This document shows positions 25,107 through 36,252 of a DNA stretch of 64,000 bases, in pieces. How positions within the stretch are numbered: the first letter of the stretch is position 1; the number at the start of each line of letters is the position of its first letter. Made by a program: the position numbers and the translations under genes. The notes under the pieces are model-generated. The model was not told the DNA's origin, searched no databases, and worked only from the letters and a program-made list of their open reading frames with translations. Source of the stretch: Anaerolineae bacterium (GTDB lineage: Bacteria; Chloroflexota; Anaerolineae; Aggregatilineales; Phototrophicaceae); assembly GCA_022824465.1 (NCBI GenBank), contig JAJDZV010000005.1:1-64000 (forward strand). The letters are read 5' to 3'.

Positions 25107-25730
25107 TTGATCGAACGGATTCGCTGGCAAGGACATGGAAGCTTCAGGATTGAAGGCGCCCCGCTTATACAGATCGCGCCTTGGCGGGTGGTCAAAGACG
25201 AAACCCCGCCGGACGTCATTCTTGTGGGACACGACAATTTCGATCATTGCTCGCGAGCCGATGTCGAGAAAATAAGAGGCGAAGGCACTGCTGTTTTCGG
25301 CAGCGAAGGAGCCGCGCGCGTCATCCCGGGGATGACAGTGTTGCGCGAGTGGCAGAGCGTGAGCGTCGAGCAAGCGAAAATCACGGCGATTCCGGCGGCG
25401 ACCAAGGTATCCAATGGCGGGAAGAACGCAGACGGTAGGCTGGGTTTTCTCATATCGCTGTACCTGTACGATATCTATTATGTTGGAGAGGCGGAGGTCA
25501 CACCGCAGGCGCAACATTTCAAGCCGGATATTGTGTTGCTGCCGATTGACGGATACGGGCGGCTGTCGCTTGACGCGGGCTTAGAGTTGATCGATCTAAT
25601 CAAGCCTGCCTGGGCGATACCCTACAATTGGGGAGGGACCGGCGCGGAAGCGACGCAAATGGACGCGCAGAGTTTCAAGAGCCGCGTCGCTGGTCCCACG
25701 GAGGTGGTATTGTTGCCGGTGGAGCGCTAG
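25107..25730 (+). CDS. UlaG-like metallo-beta-lactamase-fold protein
   Basis: A 207-residue protein with the MBL fold: [11 protein letters not shown] near the start and [10 protein letters not shown] near residue 41. The usual metal motif HxHxDH reads H-D-N-F-D-H, so the second His is Asn; the later metal ligands are also not obvious. Relatives are UlaG-type hydrolases and YfhI-like proteins. Loss of one ligand suggests a mononuclear site or a non-enzymatic role. Start is TTG 25107 with AGGAG 7 bases upstream. Its stop overlaps the clpX stop by 4 bases on opposite strands. Confidence 0.78.
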   Translation: MIERIRWQGHGSFRIEGAPLIQIAPWRVVKDETPPDVILVGHDNFDHCSRADVEKIRGEGTAVFGSEGAARVIPGMTVLREWQSVSVEQAKITAIPAATKVSNGGKNADGRLGFLISLYLYDIYYVGEAEVTPQAQHFKPDIVLLPIDGYGRLSLDAGLELIDLIKPAWAIPYNWGGTGAEATQMDAQSFKSRVAGPTEVVLLPVER

Positions 25731-27010
25731 GCGGCGGGATGTATTTCGTCCGAAAGGTCAATGTCGCTGCCGTCTCGCGTGAAGGTTCGCGGCTTATCTT
25801 CACCGCGGATGACGGCGGCGTCAATCACGACGCGCGAGATCTCTTCGCGGCTGGGCGCCTCGAACATAACGTCAAGCAAGCAAGACTCGATGATGGAGCG
25901 CAATCCGCGCGCGCCGGTATCGCGTTCGATGGCAAGTTGCGCCGCCGCTTGAAGCGCGGCATCTTCAAAGACCAACTCGACGTCGTCCAGCGACAGCAGA
26001 TGTTGGTATTGCCGGATGAGCGCGTTCTTCGGCTCGATCATGATGCGCGCGAGGTCGTCCAGTTCCAACTGTTGCAGCGCTACAATGACAGGAAGACGGC
26101 CGACCATTTCCGGAATCATGCCGTGTTGCATCAAGTCTTCAGGAGACGTACGGCTTAGCAGCGCGGCTTCAGCTTGCGCAGGCGCGTCGTTCTGTGCGCC
26201 AAAGCCGATTTTGCTTTGCAGGCCGATGCGACGGCGGATCACGTCGTCCAGGCCGGCGAAAGTTCCGCCGACGATGAAGAGGATGTTGCGGGTGTCGATC
26301 TGCAGGAAATCTTGATGCGGATGTTTGCGCCCGCCTTGGGGCGGCACGTTGGCGACAGTGCCTTCGAGGATCTTGAGCAGTGCCTGCTGCACGCCTTCGC
26401 CCGAAACGTCGCGCGTTATCGATGGATTTGAATTGGACATGCGGGAGATTTTGTCGATCTCGTCAATGTAGATGATGCCGCGCTCGGCACGGGCGATATT
26501 GCCGTCGGCGGCTTGAATCAGACGCAGCAGGATATTCTCCACGTCTTCGCCGACGTAGCCGGCTTCGGTGAGCGCGGTGGCGTCGGTGATGCAGATGGGC
26601 ACATCAAGGATGCGGGCGAGGGTCTGCGCGAGCAGGGTTTTGCCGCAACCGGTCGGACCGATAAGCAGGATGTTGCTCTTGTCCAACTCGACGTCCAAGG
26701 GTTCGCTGGCTGACTGAATGCGTTTGTAGTGGTTGTAGACGGCCACGCTCAGCACACGCTTGGCGTCCGTCTGCCCGATGACGTATTCGTCCAGACTTTG
26801 CAAAATCTGGCGCGGCGAGAAAGTAAGCTCGAAATCAATGCCGGGCTCAGCGGTTATGTCGTTGGCTTCCTCCTTGAGCAGGAGGTTGTGGCAGAGCTCG
26901 ACGCAGAAGTTGCAGATGTGGATATGCTCTGGACCGGCGATGAGGCGGTCGACCTCATCGTGACTGCGGGCGCAAAAGTTGCAGCGGTGTTTTATCGGCG
27001 AAAGGCTCAC
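25727..27010 (-). CDS. clpX: ATP-dependent Clp protease ATP-binding subunit ClpX
   Basis: ClpX unfolds substrates and feeds them to ClpP. The 427-residue reading starts at GTG 27010, with AGGGG 7 bases upstream, one base after the clpP stop. Features are the N-terminal C4 zinc domain (C-N-F-C ... C-N-F-C-V-E-L-C), Walker A G-P-T-G-C-G-K-T, Walker [10 protein letters not shown], the pore loop G-Y-V-G-E-D and the sensor 2 region R-D-T-G-A-R-G-L-R. The tig-clpP-clpX order is the classical one and implies a single chaperone-protease operon. Confidence 0.97.
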   Translation of the reverse strand: MSLSPIKHRCNFCARSHDEVDRLIAGPEHIHICNFCVELCHNLLLKEEANDITAEPGIDFELTFSPRQILQSLDEYVIGQTDAKRVLSVAVYNHYKRIQSASEPLDVELDKSNILLIGPTGCGKTLLAQTLARILDVPICITDATALTEAGYVGEDVENILLRLIQAADGNIARAERGIIYIDEIDKISRMSNSNPSITRDVSGEGVQQALLKILEGTVANVPPQGGRKHPHQDFLQIDTRNILFIVGGTFAGLDDVIRRRIGLQSKIGFGAQNDAPAQAEAALLSRTSPEDLMQHGMIPEMVGRLPVIVALQQLELDDLARIMIEPKNALIRQYQHLLSLDDVELVFEDAALQAAAQLAIERDTGARGLRSIIESCLLDVMFEAPSREEISRVVIDAAVIRGEDKPRTFTRDGSDIDLSDEIHPAA

Positions 27011-27011
27011 C

Positions 27012-27626
27012 TTATGCCCCTTCCAGCCCGCGCTCCTCACCAATGAGCACGGAATCGATCAGGCCAAAGTCGGTCGCTTCTTGCGCGGTCATGTACACAT
27101 CGCGGTCGGTCACGCGTTCGACCTCTTCGGGCGATTTGCCGGTGTGGTTGACAAAGATGTCGATGATGCGCTTCTTGAGCCGGACGATCTCTTCAGCCTG
27201 AATTACGATATCGGATGCCTGCCCTTGGGCGCCGCCGAGCGGCTGGTGCATGTGAATTGTGGCGTTGGGCAAGGCCAGGCGCATATCGGGCGAGCCGGCC
27301 GTCAGCAAGACCGTGCCGAAACTGGCGGTGATGCCGACGGCGACTGTGCTGACTGGGGCCGCGATCTGCTGCATAGTGTCGTAGATTGCCAAGCCGGAAT
27401 AGACGGCGCCGCCGGGTGAGTTTATGTACATTTGAATGCGACGGTCGGGACCTTCGCGCTCGAGGAATAGCAATTGCGCGACAATGAGATTGGCGATCTG
27501 GTCGTTTATGCCCGAGCCGACAAAGATGATGCGTTCTTTGAGCAGCAGGGAATAGATGTCGTAGGCTCGTTCACCGCGGCTGCCCTGCTCGATGACCATT
27601 GGGATTACGCTGTGAAAGTTGTTCAT
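27012..27626 (-). CDS. clpP: ATP-dependent Clp protease proteolytic subunit ClpP
   Basis: A 204-residue serine peptidase that forms the Clp chamber. The catalytic Ser is in T-A-S-F-G (usually A-A-S-M-G), the His in I-H-M-H-Q-P-L-G-G and the Asp in V-T-D-R-D-V-Y-M. The N-terminal propeptide region [20 protein letters not shown] is typical. It sits 58 bases after tig and one base before clpX. Confidence 0.97.
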   Translation of the reverse strand: MNNFHSVIPMVIEQGSRGERAYDIYSLLLKERIIFVGSGINDQIANLIVAQLLFLEREGPDRRIQMYINSPGGAVYSGLAIYDTMQQIAAPVSTVAVGITASFGTVLLTAGSPDMRLALPNATIHMHQPLGGAQGQASDIVIQAEEIVRLKKRIIDIFVNHTGKSPEEVERVTDRDVYMTAQEATDFGLIDSVLIGEERGLEGA

Positions 27627-27684
27627 TCGCTGCGGCAGTCCTTTCGTTTTGTCAGGCGGTTTGTCATGTCAGGCTAGGAGTGGT

Positions 27685-29322
27685 TCAGGCGCGCGCGGCA
27701 TCGTCAACAGGCTGCTCGACTTCCGCTTGTGTTGCGAGTTCGGCATCGGCGCCGCCTGACGATTCAGCGGCGGTCGCGGCGGCCGCCTCATCCTCTTCTT
27801 GATAGCGCTGCAGCCGTTCGTATCGGTCGCGCGCAAGCTTCGCGTCTTCCGCCATGCGCGAACGCAAAGCCACGACGGCTTCCGCCGGGTCCGCGCCTCG
27901 TCCAATGGCGACCAGCTGCTCATTGAGCAGGCTCATCACCACTTCGTTGCGGATGTTGCCGCGCATCTGCGGGGTATCAAAGAGCTTACGAATTTCGGGG
28001 CTTGAGCCGTAGCCGGCAGCGACGACGTCAAGGCGCCGTTCGACATCGTCGTCGGTCGCCTCCAGCCCTTGCGCGCGCGCGAATTCGCGCAGGACCAAGG
28101 TATGCCGCAAAGAGTGGAGCGCGCCCTCGCGATGCTGCTCCCGCAAGTCGTCCTTGGAGGTGTTGGTCAGACGATAGTAGTCGTCAAGCTTGATGCCTTG
28201 CCTCGCCAGGTTCTGCTCGAAGTCGCCGATCATTTCGTCGATATGTTCGTCGAGCATCATGTCAGGAAAGGCGATCTCGGCGCCGTCGACCATTTGTTGC
28301 AGCACCGCGCCGCTGTACTGGGATCGTGCTTCTTGCCGCTTTGAGCGCTCGAGTTCTCGTTCGGTAGAGGCTCGCAATGCGGGGAGGTCCATCACTTCAT
28401 CGCCGCGATTTCGGCTGAGGCGACGGGCGAAATCATCGTCCAACTCGGGGATCGAAATCTCTTCGATTTTTTTGATTTCGACAGTGAAGCTCACCCGACG
28501 TCCGATGATGGTTTCGTCGGCGTCGTCGTCAGGAATCGTCAATTCGAATTCGACATCACTGCCTAGCTCCGCGCCGATGACGTGCTCGACGAATCCGTGC
28601 GTGAAGGGGTCTTCGTTGGGGTCGAGGATGATGACGGCGTTGGGGTCATTGACGAAGGCGTCTCCCAGTTTCGGAATGTACGGCGCGGGAGGCGCTTGTT
28701 CTTCGTCATCAGAATTCGCGTCTGCGTCTGGCTGTGATCCTTGCGTCAAGGGCGATAGCTCATTCTGCGCCGCTTCTTCGTCGTCTTCGGGCGCTTCTCC
28801 ATCAACGAATTCGCTTTCGACGCCGATGGTGACACGGTGGCCGGCTTCGGCGACGGCGACGTTTTCGTCGACAGTCTCGACGGCGCGCTGCTGGAGCTGC
28901 TTTAAAGCCTGGTCAACTTCGTCGGGATCGACCCCAGGTTCCTCAAAGTCGACCCGGAGGTCCTTGTAGTTCTTGAGATCGACTTCCGGTTGCAGCGGTA
29001 CGGTGAAGACGAAGGTAGGCGCGGGCTCCAGCGTGAAGTCGTCAAAGGCGCCAGGACCATAAGGCAACACTTCGGACTCGTCGAGCGCCTGTTTGTACAC
29101 GGCGTCGCCAAGCGCTTCGACCGCTTCTTCGAGGATGGCGCCTTCACCTACGGTTTGCGCGACCCGGCGATAAGGCGCTCTTCCCTTGCGAAAGCCCTTG
29201 ATCCGGACCTGGCGCGAGATCTTGCGCGCGGCCTTTTGCTTGGCGTCTTCAAGCTGATCGGGTTCAACTTCTATGGTGAATTGCGCTCGATGGTTGTCGA
29301 TTCGTTCAGTTTTCAGGTTCAA
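27685..29322 (-). CDS. tig: Trigger factor with long acidic insertion
   Basis: Trigger factor is the ribosome-bound chaperone for nascent chains. The N-terminal ribosome-binding domain has the signature G-F-R-K-G-R-A-P. The peptidyl-prolyl isomerase domain is interrupted by an acidic segment of about 50-70 residues (EDDEEAAQNELSPL, DANSDDEEQAPPAP). The C-terminal chaperone arms follow, with a Glu/Ala-rich tail. At 545 residues it is about 110 longer than the E. coli protein. Start is TTG 29322 with AAGGA 7 bases upstream. It heads the tig-clpP-clpX unit. Confidence 0.95.
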   Translation of the reverse strand: MNLKTERIDNHRAQFTIEVEPDQLEDAKQKAARKISRQVRIKGFRKGRAPYRRVAQTVGEGAILEEAVEALGDAVYKQALDESEVLPYGPGAFDDFTLEPAPTFVFTVPLQPEVDLKNYKDLRVDFEEPGVDPDEVDQALKQLQQRAVETVDENVAVAEAGHRVTIGVESEFVDGEAPEDDEEAAQNELSPLTQGSQPDADANSDDEEQAPPAPYIPKLGDAFVNDPNAVIILDPNEDPFTHGFVEHVIGAELGSDVEFELTIPDDDADETIIGRRVSFTVEIKKIEEISIPELDDDFARRLSRNRGDEVMDLPALRASTERELERSKRQEARSQYSGAVLQQMVDGAEIAFPDMMLDEHIDEMIGDFEQNLARQGIKLDDYYRLTNTSKDDLREQHREGALHSLRHTLVLREFARAQGLEATDDDVERRLDVVAAGYGSSPEIRKLFDTPQMRGNIRNEVVMSLLNEQLVAIGRGADPAEAVVALRSRMAEDAKLARDRYERLQRYQEEDEAAAATAAESSGGADAELATQAEVEQPVDDAARA

Positions 29323-29437
29323 GTCTGGTCCTTCGATTCTGTTGTTGCGGATTAGCGCCGGCCGACATCATCGCGTCGGCGAGATTCATATTGTAAAGTC
29401 GAAAGGCGCATGCCGCGCCCCAAACTGGATGTCGTGA

Positions 29438-29518
29438 TGAGGAAGGAGGGACTCGAACCCTCACCTCAAAGAGACATGATCCTAAGTCATGCGCGTCTGC
29501 CAATTCCGCCACTTCCTC
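29438..29518 (-). tRNA. tRNA-Leu (anticodon TAG)
   Basis: On the minus strand a full cloverleaf can be drawn: acceptor arm GAGGAAG with CTTCCTC, D-arm GCGGAATTGGCAGACGC, anticodon arm CATGA-CTTAGGA-TCATG with anticodon TAG at 29482-29484, a long class II variable arm, T-arm GAGGG-TTCGAGT-CCCTC and discriminator A. The long variable arm and anticodon both say leucine. CCA is not encoded. It is 115 bases upstream of tig on the same strand. Confidence 0.95.
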
Positions 29519-29789
29519 AGACTGTCGTTCAAACTCAGATTATAGATAGCGGGCTACCGGGCTACAAGGGGCGAAACGGGCTGATCAGCGGCGTCAGGAG
29601 CGGGCGCAAGCGACGGGCAGCATACAATACTTGACGGCGACGCGGTCGACTGCGCGCCTATACGACTTGTTGCGTCGTCGGCAGCCGGGGCGGGCGATCA
29701 GACATCCGACGCACCCGCGGGAATCAAGCGAACCTTCAAGCCAAAGCACATTTCTGTGGCAGGGCTTCTTTGCGAGTGGTAATATCACT
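29519..29789. other. Spacer between tRNA-Leu and rex
   Basis: No gene seen. It must hold the promoter of the minus-strand tRNA and upstream elements of rex. A weak rex promoter can be proposed with TTGCGA at 29770-29775 and TAGAAA 17 bases later, which would lie inside the putative Rex operator. Confidence 0.35.
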
Positions 29790-29807
29790 TTGTAGAAAGT
29801 TTCACAA
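29790..29807. promoter_or_regulatory. Putative Rex operator upstream of rex
   Basis: TTGTAGAAAGTTTCACAA is an 18-base near-palindrome. It fits the known Rex box TTGTGAA-N4-TTCACAA with a perfect right half and two mismatches in the left. It lies 24 bases before the rex ATG, where self-repression would work; autoregulation of rex is known in other bacteria. A second, similar site lies upstream of atpA. Confidence 0.65.
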
Positions 29808-29831
29808 ACTTGTCTTTACGGGTTGGGCTTC

Positions 29832-30458
29832 ATGGCAGGCCAATCAAAGATGAGCATTCCAGACATTGTCATTGGTCGGCTTCCGCTGTACTTGCGCGCG
29901 TTGCGGCGCTTGCAGCAAGAGAGCAATCCGGTCACGTCTTCGCATGAGCTGGGCCGGCGGCTCGATATCAGTTCGGCGCAGATTCGTAAGGACTTATCCC
30001 ATTTTGGGGGCTTTGGCAAGCAGGGAACTGGCTACCAGATTGAGTTTCTTATCGAACGCCTGGAGGCGGTGCTGCAAGTTAATCTGGAGTGGATGGTGGC
30101 GGTGGTCGGCGCGGGCAATCTTGGCAGCGCAATTTCGCACTATCGCGGCTTTCAAGATCGGGGCTTTCGCATTGCTTATTTGTTTGACATAAGCCCGGAG
30201 AAGGTGGGCCAGCGGATTGGCGGATTTGAAGTCCTGCCGATGAGTGGCATGAGCGAGACCATTCGCAGAGACGGCGTAAAGATCGCCATGCTGGCGGTGC
30301 CCGCCGAGAATGCGCAATTCGTCGCCGACCAGTTAGTTGAGGCTGGCGTACAGGCGATACTCAATTACGCGCCGATAAACATCATTGTACCGGAGGGCGT
30401 GCAGATTCAGTATATTGACCCGGTGACGCATTTGCAGCGCATGACCTATTATTTGTAG
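29832..30458 (+). CDS. rex: Redox-sensing transcriptional repressor Rex
   Basis: Rex represses respiratory and fermentative genes and leaves DNA when NADH binds. The 208-residue protein has an N-terminal winged helix (IGRLPLYLRALRRLQ, SSAQIRKDLSHFGGFGKQGTGY) and a Rossmann domain with G-A-G-N-L-G-S-A near residue 95, YLFDISPEKVG, and the C-terminal swap helix THLQRMTYYL. Start is ATG 29832; a TTG at 29823 or ATG at 29850 is possible. It is convergent with mreB, 32 bases apart. Putative targets in this window are itself and the ATP synthase operon. Confidence 0.96.
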   Translation: MAGQSKMSIPDIVIGRLPLYLRALRRLQQESNPVTSSHELGRRLDISSAQIRKDLSHFGGFGKQGTGYQIEFLIERLEAVLQVNLEWMVAVVGAGNLGSAISHYRGFQDRGFRIAYLFDISPEKVGQRIGGFEVLPMSGMSETIRRDGVKIAMLAVPAENAQFVADQLVEAGVQAILNYAPINIIVPEGVQIQYIDPVTHLQRMTYYL

Positions 30459-30490
30459 GCGTGCGGCGCCAGCGGACTCCCGATGCGAGA

Positions 30491-31507
30491 TTAGTAGTAG
30501 TTGGTCTGTTCCAGGCGGCGCAGCACGGCTGGGTCTTCCATGGCGCGGCCGCAACCCACGACGACGTTTATCAGCGGGTTATCGGCTTGATAGACTGGCA
30601 CGCCGGTTTCGCGCGTTAAGTAGGCGTCAACGCCGCGCAGAAGCGCTCCGCCACCGGTAAGCACGATTCCGCGGTCGATAATATCGGATGACAATTCGGG
30701 CGGCGTCTCCGACAGAACGTTCCGCACGACGGTTGCGATTTGTCCGAGCGGCTCGGCTAAAGCTTCTACGACTTCGCCGGTGGTGATGCGAACGGTGCGG
30801 GGCAGCCCGGAAACGTTGTCGCGGCCCTGGATTTCCATCGCCAGGTCTTGCGGCTGGTCGACGGCGGCGCCAATTTGGATCTTAACCGACTCGGCCGTGG
30901 GTTGGCCTATGGTCAAGTTGTATTTGCGACGCACGTAGGTGACGATGCCTTCGTCCAGGCGCAATCCGCCCACACGTCCGCTTTCCGCCCGCACGATGTT
31001 GTTCATCGTGAGCACGGCCGCCTCGGTAATGCCGCCGCCGATATTGACAACCATGCCGCCAGCCGGCGTGCTGACGGGCAAGCCGGCGCCGAGGGCGGAG
31101 GCCAGCGGCTCCCACATCAACTGCACTTCGCGAGCGCCGGCCGCCAGGATCGCTTCGCGAACCGCGCGTCGTTCGACACTGGTCGCGCCATAGGGCACGG
31201 CGACCATGACCGAGGGGCGGAAGAGACGCAAGCGACCGGCGATCCGACTGAAGAAGTATTCGAGCATGGCTTCGGTGACTTCATAGTCGGCGATGACGCC
31301 GTTTTGCAAGGGGCGCATGACCTGGATGTCTTCGTCATCGACGCGCCCGAGCATTTCGCGAGCGGGATTGCCAAAGTCGACGATTCGCTCTTCTTCGGCT
31401 AGCAAGGCGACCAGCGACGGTTCTTGCAGAACGATGCGGCCGCTGTCGTATATGAGGACGTTAATCGTGCCGAGGTCGACGCCGAGCTGCTTTCCAAAGC
31501 GGGGCAT
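30491..31507 (-). CDS. mreB: Rod-shape actin MreB
   Basis: A 338-residue bacterial actin that organises lateral cell-wall synthesis. Actin-fold motifs are visible: phosphate 1 G-V-D-L-G-T-I-N-V, the VNIGGGITEAAV phosphate 2 loop and the adenosine motif L-T-G-G-G-A-L-L-R-G. It lacks an obvious N-terminal amphipathic extension. No mreC, mreD or rodA follows. It lies after the ATP synthase cluster on the same strand, separated by a candidate terminator. Together with the YkuD protein it points to a rod or filament with a peptidoglycan wall. Confidence 0.95.
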   Translation of the reverse strand: MPRFGKQLGVDLGTINVLIYDSGRIVLQEPSLVALLAEEERIVDFGNPAREMLGRVDDEDIQVMRPLQNGVIADYEVTEAMLEYFFSRIAGRLRLFRPSVMVAVPYGATSVERRAVREAILAAGAREVQLMWEPLASALGAGLPVSTPAGGMVVNIGGGITEAAVLTMNNIVRAESGRVGGLRLDEGIVTYVRRKYNLTIGQPTAESVKIQIGAAVDQPQDLAMEIQGRDNVSGLPRTVRITTGEVVEALAEPLGQIATVVRNVLSETPPELSSDIIDRGIVLTGGGALLRGVDAYLTRETGVPVYQADNPLINVVVGCGRAMEDPAVLRRLEQTNYY

Positions 31508-31555
31508 GCGGGCACCCGGTGAAACTAGCTGTGTACGCTAAAACTATTCTACAGC

Positions 31556-31591
31556 AAAAGCCGCGCCCGGACTACAGAAGCGGCGCCGGGC
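31556..31591 (-). terminator. Candidate terminator after atpC
   Basis: On the minus strand GCCCGG (31586-31591) pairs with CCGGGC (31565-31570). An alternative, GCCGC with GCGGC, ends directly before a TTTT run at 31556-31559. The structure lies 40 bases after the atpC stop and before mreB. The short T-run makes it moderate. Confidence 0.45.
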
Positions 31592-31630
31592 ACAAGCGTC
31601 GAATTGTTTGCGGGCGGTCTGCGCCAACGA

Positions 31631-32083
31631 TCAGAGTTCGTCGTCGTGCTCGTCGATGATGCGAAGCGCCGTGCCGCGGCTGCGGATTTTCTGGCTGATG
31701 CGGACGGCCAGGTTAGCGCGACGCAGCGCTAGTTCGGCTTCGCGGTTCACTGAATCCGCAGGACCTTGCTCGACAACTTCACGGGCGTGATCGCGCGCTT
31801 CTTGCGCTCGTTCCAGGTCTAGCGCGTACGAAGACTCGGCAATGTCGGCCAGGACAACGACTTTGTCCGGGCGGACGTCGACGACGCCGCCGTAGATAGC
31901 GAAGCGTTCTTCCGCCTCGCCTTTGCGCACGACCAATTCGCCGAAAGTCAAGGTGGTAAGGACGGGCGAGTGATTGGGCAGCACGCCCATTTCGCCTTCG
32001 ACGGCGGGCACGATGATGATATCGGCTTCGGGTTCGTCGAAGATCTTCCGCTCCTGGGTGACCAGCTCGATATGAATCGGCAC
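31631..32083 (-). CDS. atpC: ATP synthase epsilon subunit
   Basis: A 150-residue F1 epsilon subunit: an N-terminal beta-sandwich (IHIELVTQERKIFDEPEAD, GEMGVLPNHSPVLTTL) and a C-terminal two-helix hairpin (AQEARDHAREVVEQ, RANLAVRISQKIRSRG). It couples rotor and catalytic head and inhibits wasteful hydrolysis. Start is GTG 32083 with AGGAGG 5 bases upstream. Last gene of the F1 cluster, 9 bases after atpD. Confidence 0.95.
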   Translation of the reverse strand: MPIHIELVTQERKIFDEPEADIIIVPAVEGEMGVLPNHSPVLTTLTFGELVVRKGEAEERFAIYGGVVDVRPDKVVVLADIAESSYALDLERAQEARDHAREVVEQGPADSVNREAELALRRANLAVRISQKIRSRGTALRIIDEHDDEL

Positions 32084-32092
32084 GATGTCCTC

Positions 32093-34508
<2,416 letters not shown>

Positions 34509-34540
34509 TTAGTGTCTCCTCTCTGCAGTCGGCGACGACA

Positions 34541-36046
34541 CTAAGACCAAGCCTCGTTGAAGGTCGTGATCGCGGTGTTTAATCTCTCCTGAATTTGCTC
34601 GGCAGCGCGTTCGCTGCGGTTTTCACGGATGAACTCGCCCGTATCGGAGAATTGGGTGCGGAAGGAGCGCAGGAACTCTTCCTTCCAAGCCAGCATGCGT
34701 TCCACCGGCACGCCGTCGGTCAAACCGCTGGTACCGGCGTAGGTCAGCGCGACCTGTTCATCTAGCGAAAGCGTTTGGTATTGCACCTGCTTGAAGAGCT
34801 CGGTCAGACGCATGCCGCGATCGAGCTGCTGCTGGGTGGCTTTGTCGAGGTTGGAGCCGAATTGCGCGAATGCCGCCAGGTCGCGGAATTGCGCCATTTG
34901 CAGCTTCAAGCCGCCAGCGACGTCTTTCATGGCGCGGGTTTGGGCGGCGCTGCCAACCCGACTGACGCTAATGCCGGTGTTGAGCGCCGGACGCAAGCCA
35001 GCGTTGAAGAGTTCCGACTCGAGATAGATTTGACCGTCGGTGATGGAAATGACGTTTGTGGGTATGAAGGCGGAGACATCGCCGAGCAGGGTTTCGATGA
35101 CAGGCAGGGCGGTCAAGCTGCCGCCGCCGCGTTCGTCGCTCAATTGGGCGGCGCGTTCCAGGAGACGACTGTGGAGATAGAAGACGTCGCCGGGGAAGGC
35201 TTCGCGCCCGGGCGGGCGGCGCATCAAGAGCGAGACCTGGCGGTAGGCATTGGCGTGCTTGGAAAGATCGTCGTAGATGACCAGCGCGTCCTTGCCGTTT
35301 TCCATGAACCACTCGCCGATGGCGCAGCCGGAGTAAGGCGAGAGGAATTGAAGGGCGGCGGCATCGGAGGCGGAGGCGACCACAAGCGTGGTGTAGTCCA
35401 TCGCGCCTTCGCGCTCGAGTGTTTCACGGATGCGCGCTACTTCGCCGCGGCGCTTGCCAATGGCGACGTAGATGCAATACATATCTTCGCCCTGCTGGTT
35501 GACAATGGTGTCCAGCGCCAGGGCGGTTTTGCCAGTCTGGCGGTCGCCGATGATGAGTTCTCGTTGTCCGCGGCCGATAGGGATCATGGTGTCGATCGCC
35601 AGGATGCCTGTCTGCACCGGGCGGTCGACGCTGCGGCGTTCCATGACGCCGGGGGCGATGCGCTCGATATTGTAGAATTCATCCGATTGCACCGGACCGC
35701 GGCCGTCGATCGGTTGGCCCAGCGCGTTGACGACGCGGCCCACCAAGCCCATGCCGACTGGCACAGAGGCGATGCGACCGAGCGCGCTGACGGAGTCGCC
35801 TTCCTGGATGTCATCGTAGGCGCCCATGATGATGATGCCGACATTTTCTTTTTCCAGGTTGAACGCGATTCCGGCGACGCCGTTTTCGAACTCAACGAGT
35901 TCGTTGTAGCGGACCTTGTCCAATCCGGAGATGCGCGCGATGCCGTCGCCGACTTCTTCGACGTAGCCGACTTCAACAGACTCCAGCTGGCCGAGCTCGA
36001 TATCCTTTATCTGCTCGAGAATCGATTCATAGATGTTGTCTGCCAT
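34541..36046 (-). CDS. atpA: ATP synthase alpha subunit
   Basis: A 501-residue F1 alpha subunit with Walker [19 protein letters not shown] and the PGREAFPGD region. The first 20 residues ([20 protein letters not shown]) differ from the usual RPDEISSILKQ-type opening that binds delta. AAGGAG is 7 bases before the ATG. It is the first gene of this cluster: the F0 genes (atpB, E, F) and delta (atpH), which normally precede it, are absent and proC lies upstream instead. Confidence 0.97.
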   Translation of the reverse strand: MADNIYESILEQIKDIELGQLESVEVGYVEEVGDGIARISGLDKVRYNELVEFENGVAGIAFNLEKENVGIIIMGAYDDIQEGDSVSALGRIASVPVGMGLVGRVVNALGQPIDGRGPVQSDEFYNIERIAPGVMERRSVDRPVQTGILAIDTMIPIGRGQRELIIGDRQTGKTALALDTIVNQQGEDMYCIYVAIGKRRGEVARIRETLEREGAMDYTTLVVASASDAAALQFLSPYSGCAIGEWFMENGKDALVIYDDLSKHANAYRQVSLLMRRPPGREAFPGDVFYLHSRLLERAAQLSDERGGGSLTALPVIETLLGDVSAFIPTNVISITDGQIYLESELFNAGLRPALNTGISVSRVGSAAQTRAMKDVAGGLKLQMAQFRDLAAFAQFGSNLDKATQQQLDRGMRLTELFKQVQYQTLSLDEQVALTYAGTSGLTDGVPVERMLAWKEEFLRSFRTQFSDTGEFIRENRSERAAEQIQERLNTAITTFNEAWS

Positions 36047-36187
36047 TCGCTGGCTCCTTGCTCAAGATCGTAATAGTGCGGGTTAGAAGTAATTCAGCGG
36101 CATATGTCAGCCGCGAACTCAGATTTCACTGGGCAAAGCCGAACACGCGTTCCGGCGCCCACAGACGCATACGCCGAGATTACGGTC

Positions 36188-36216
36188 ATTGTAGCGCAGA
36201 TAGTATGGCTTGTCCA
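36188..36216 (-). promoter_or_regulatory. Sigma-70-type promoter of the F1 ATP synthase cluster
   Basis: On the minus strand TGGACA (36211-36216) and TACAAT (36188-36193) are separated by exactly 17 bases; each differs from consensus by one base. Transcription would begin near 36181, giving a leader of about 135 bases before atpA. The -35 box lies inside a putative Rex operator. Confidence 0.7.
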
Positions 36217-36227
36217 TTATTTCACAA
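36210..36227. promoter_or_regulatory. Putative Rex operator over the atp promoter
   Basis: The plus strand reads TTGTCCATTATTTCACAA. It matches TTGTGAA-N4-TTCACAA in 12 of 14 fixed positions, with a perfect right half. It shares the same right half and length with the site before rex and covers the -35 box of the atpA promoter, where binding would block polymerase. Rex control of ATP synthase is known in Streptomyces; its presence here is inference from sequence. Confidence 0.65.
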
Positions 36228-36252
36228 TCAGATTCAACCGAGACAAACGGCG

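Noticed and set aside
34775..36073. 432-residue open frame antisense to atpA
   Set aside because: It mirrors the full atpA gene in a GC-rich codon shadow, has no ribosome site or family motif, and atpA is certain.
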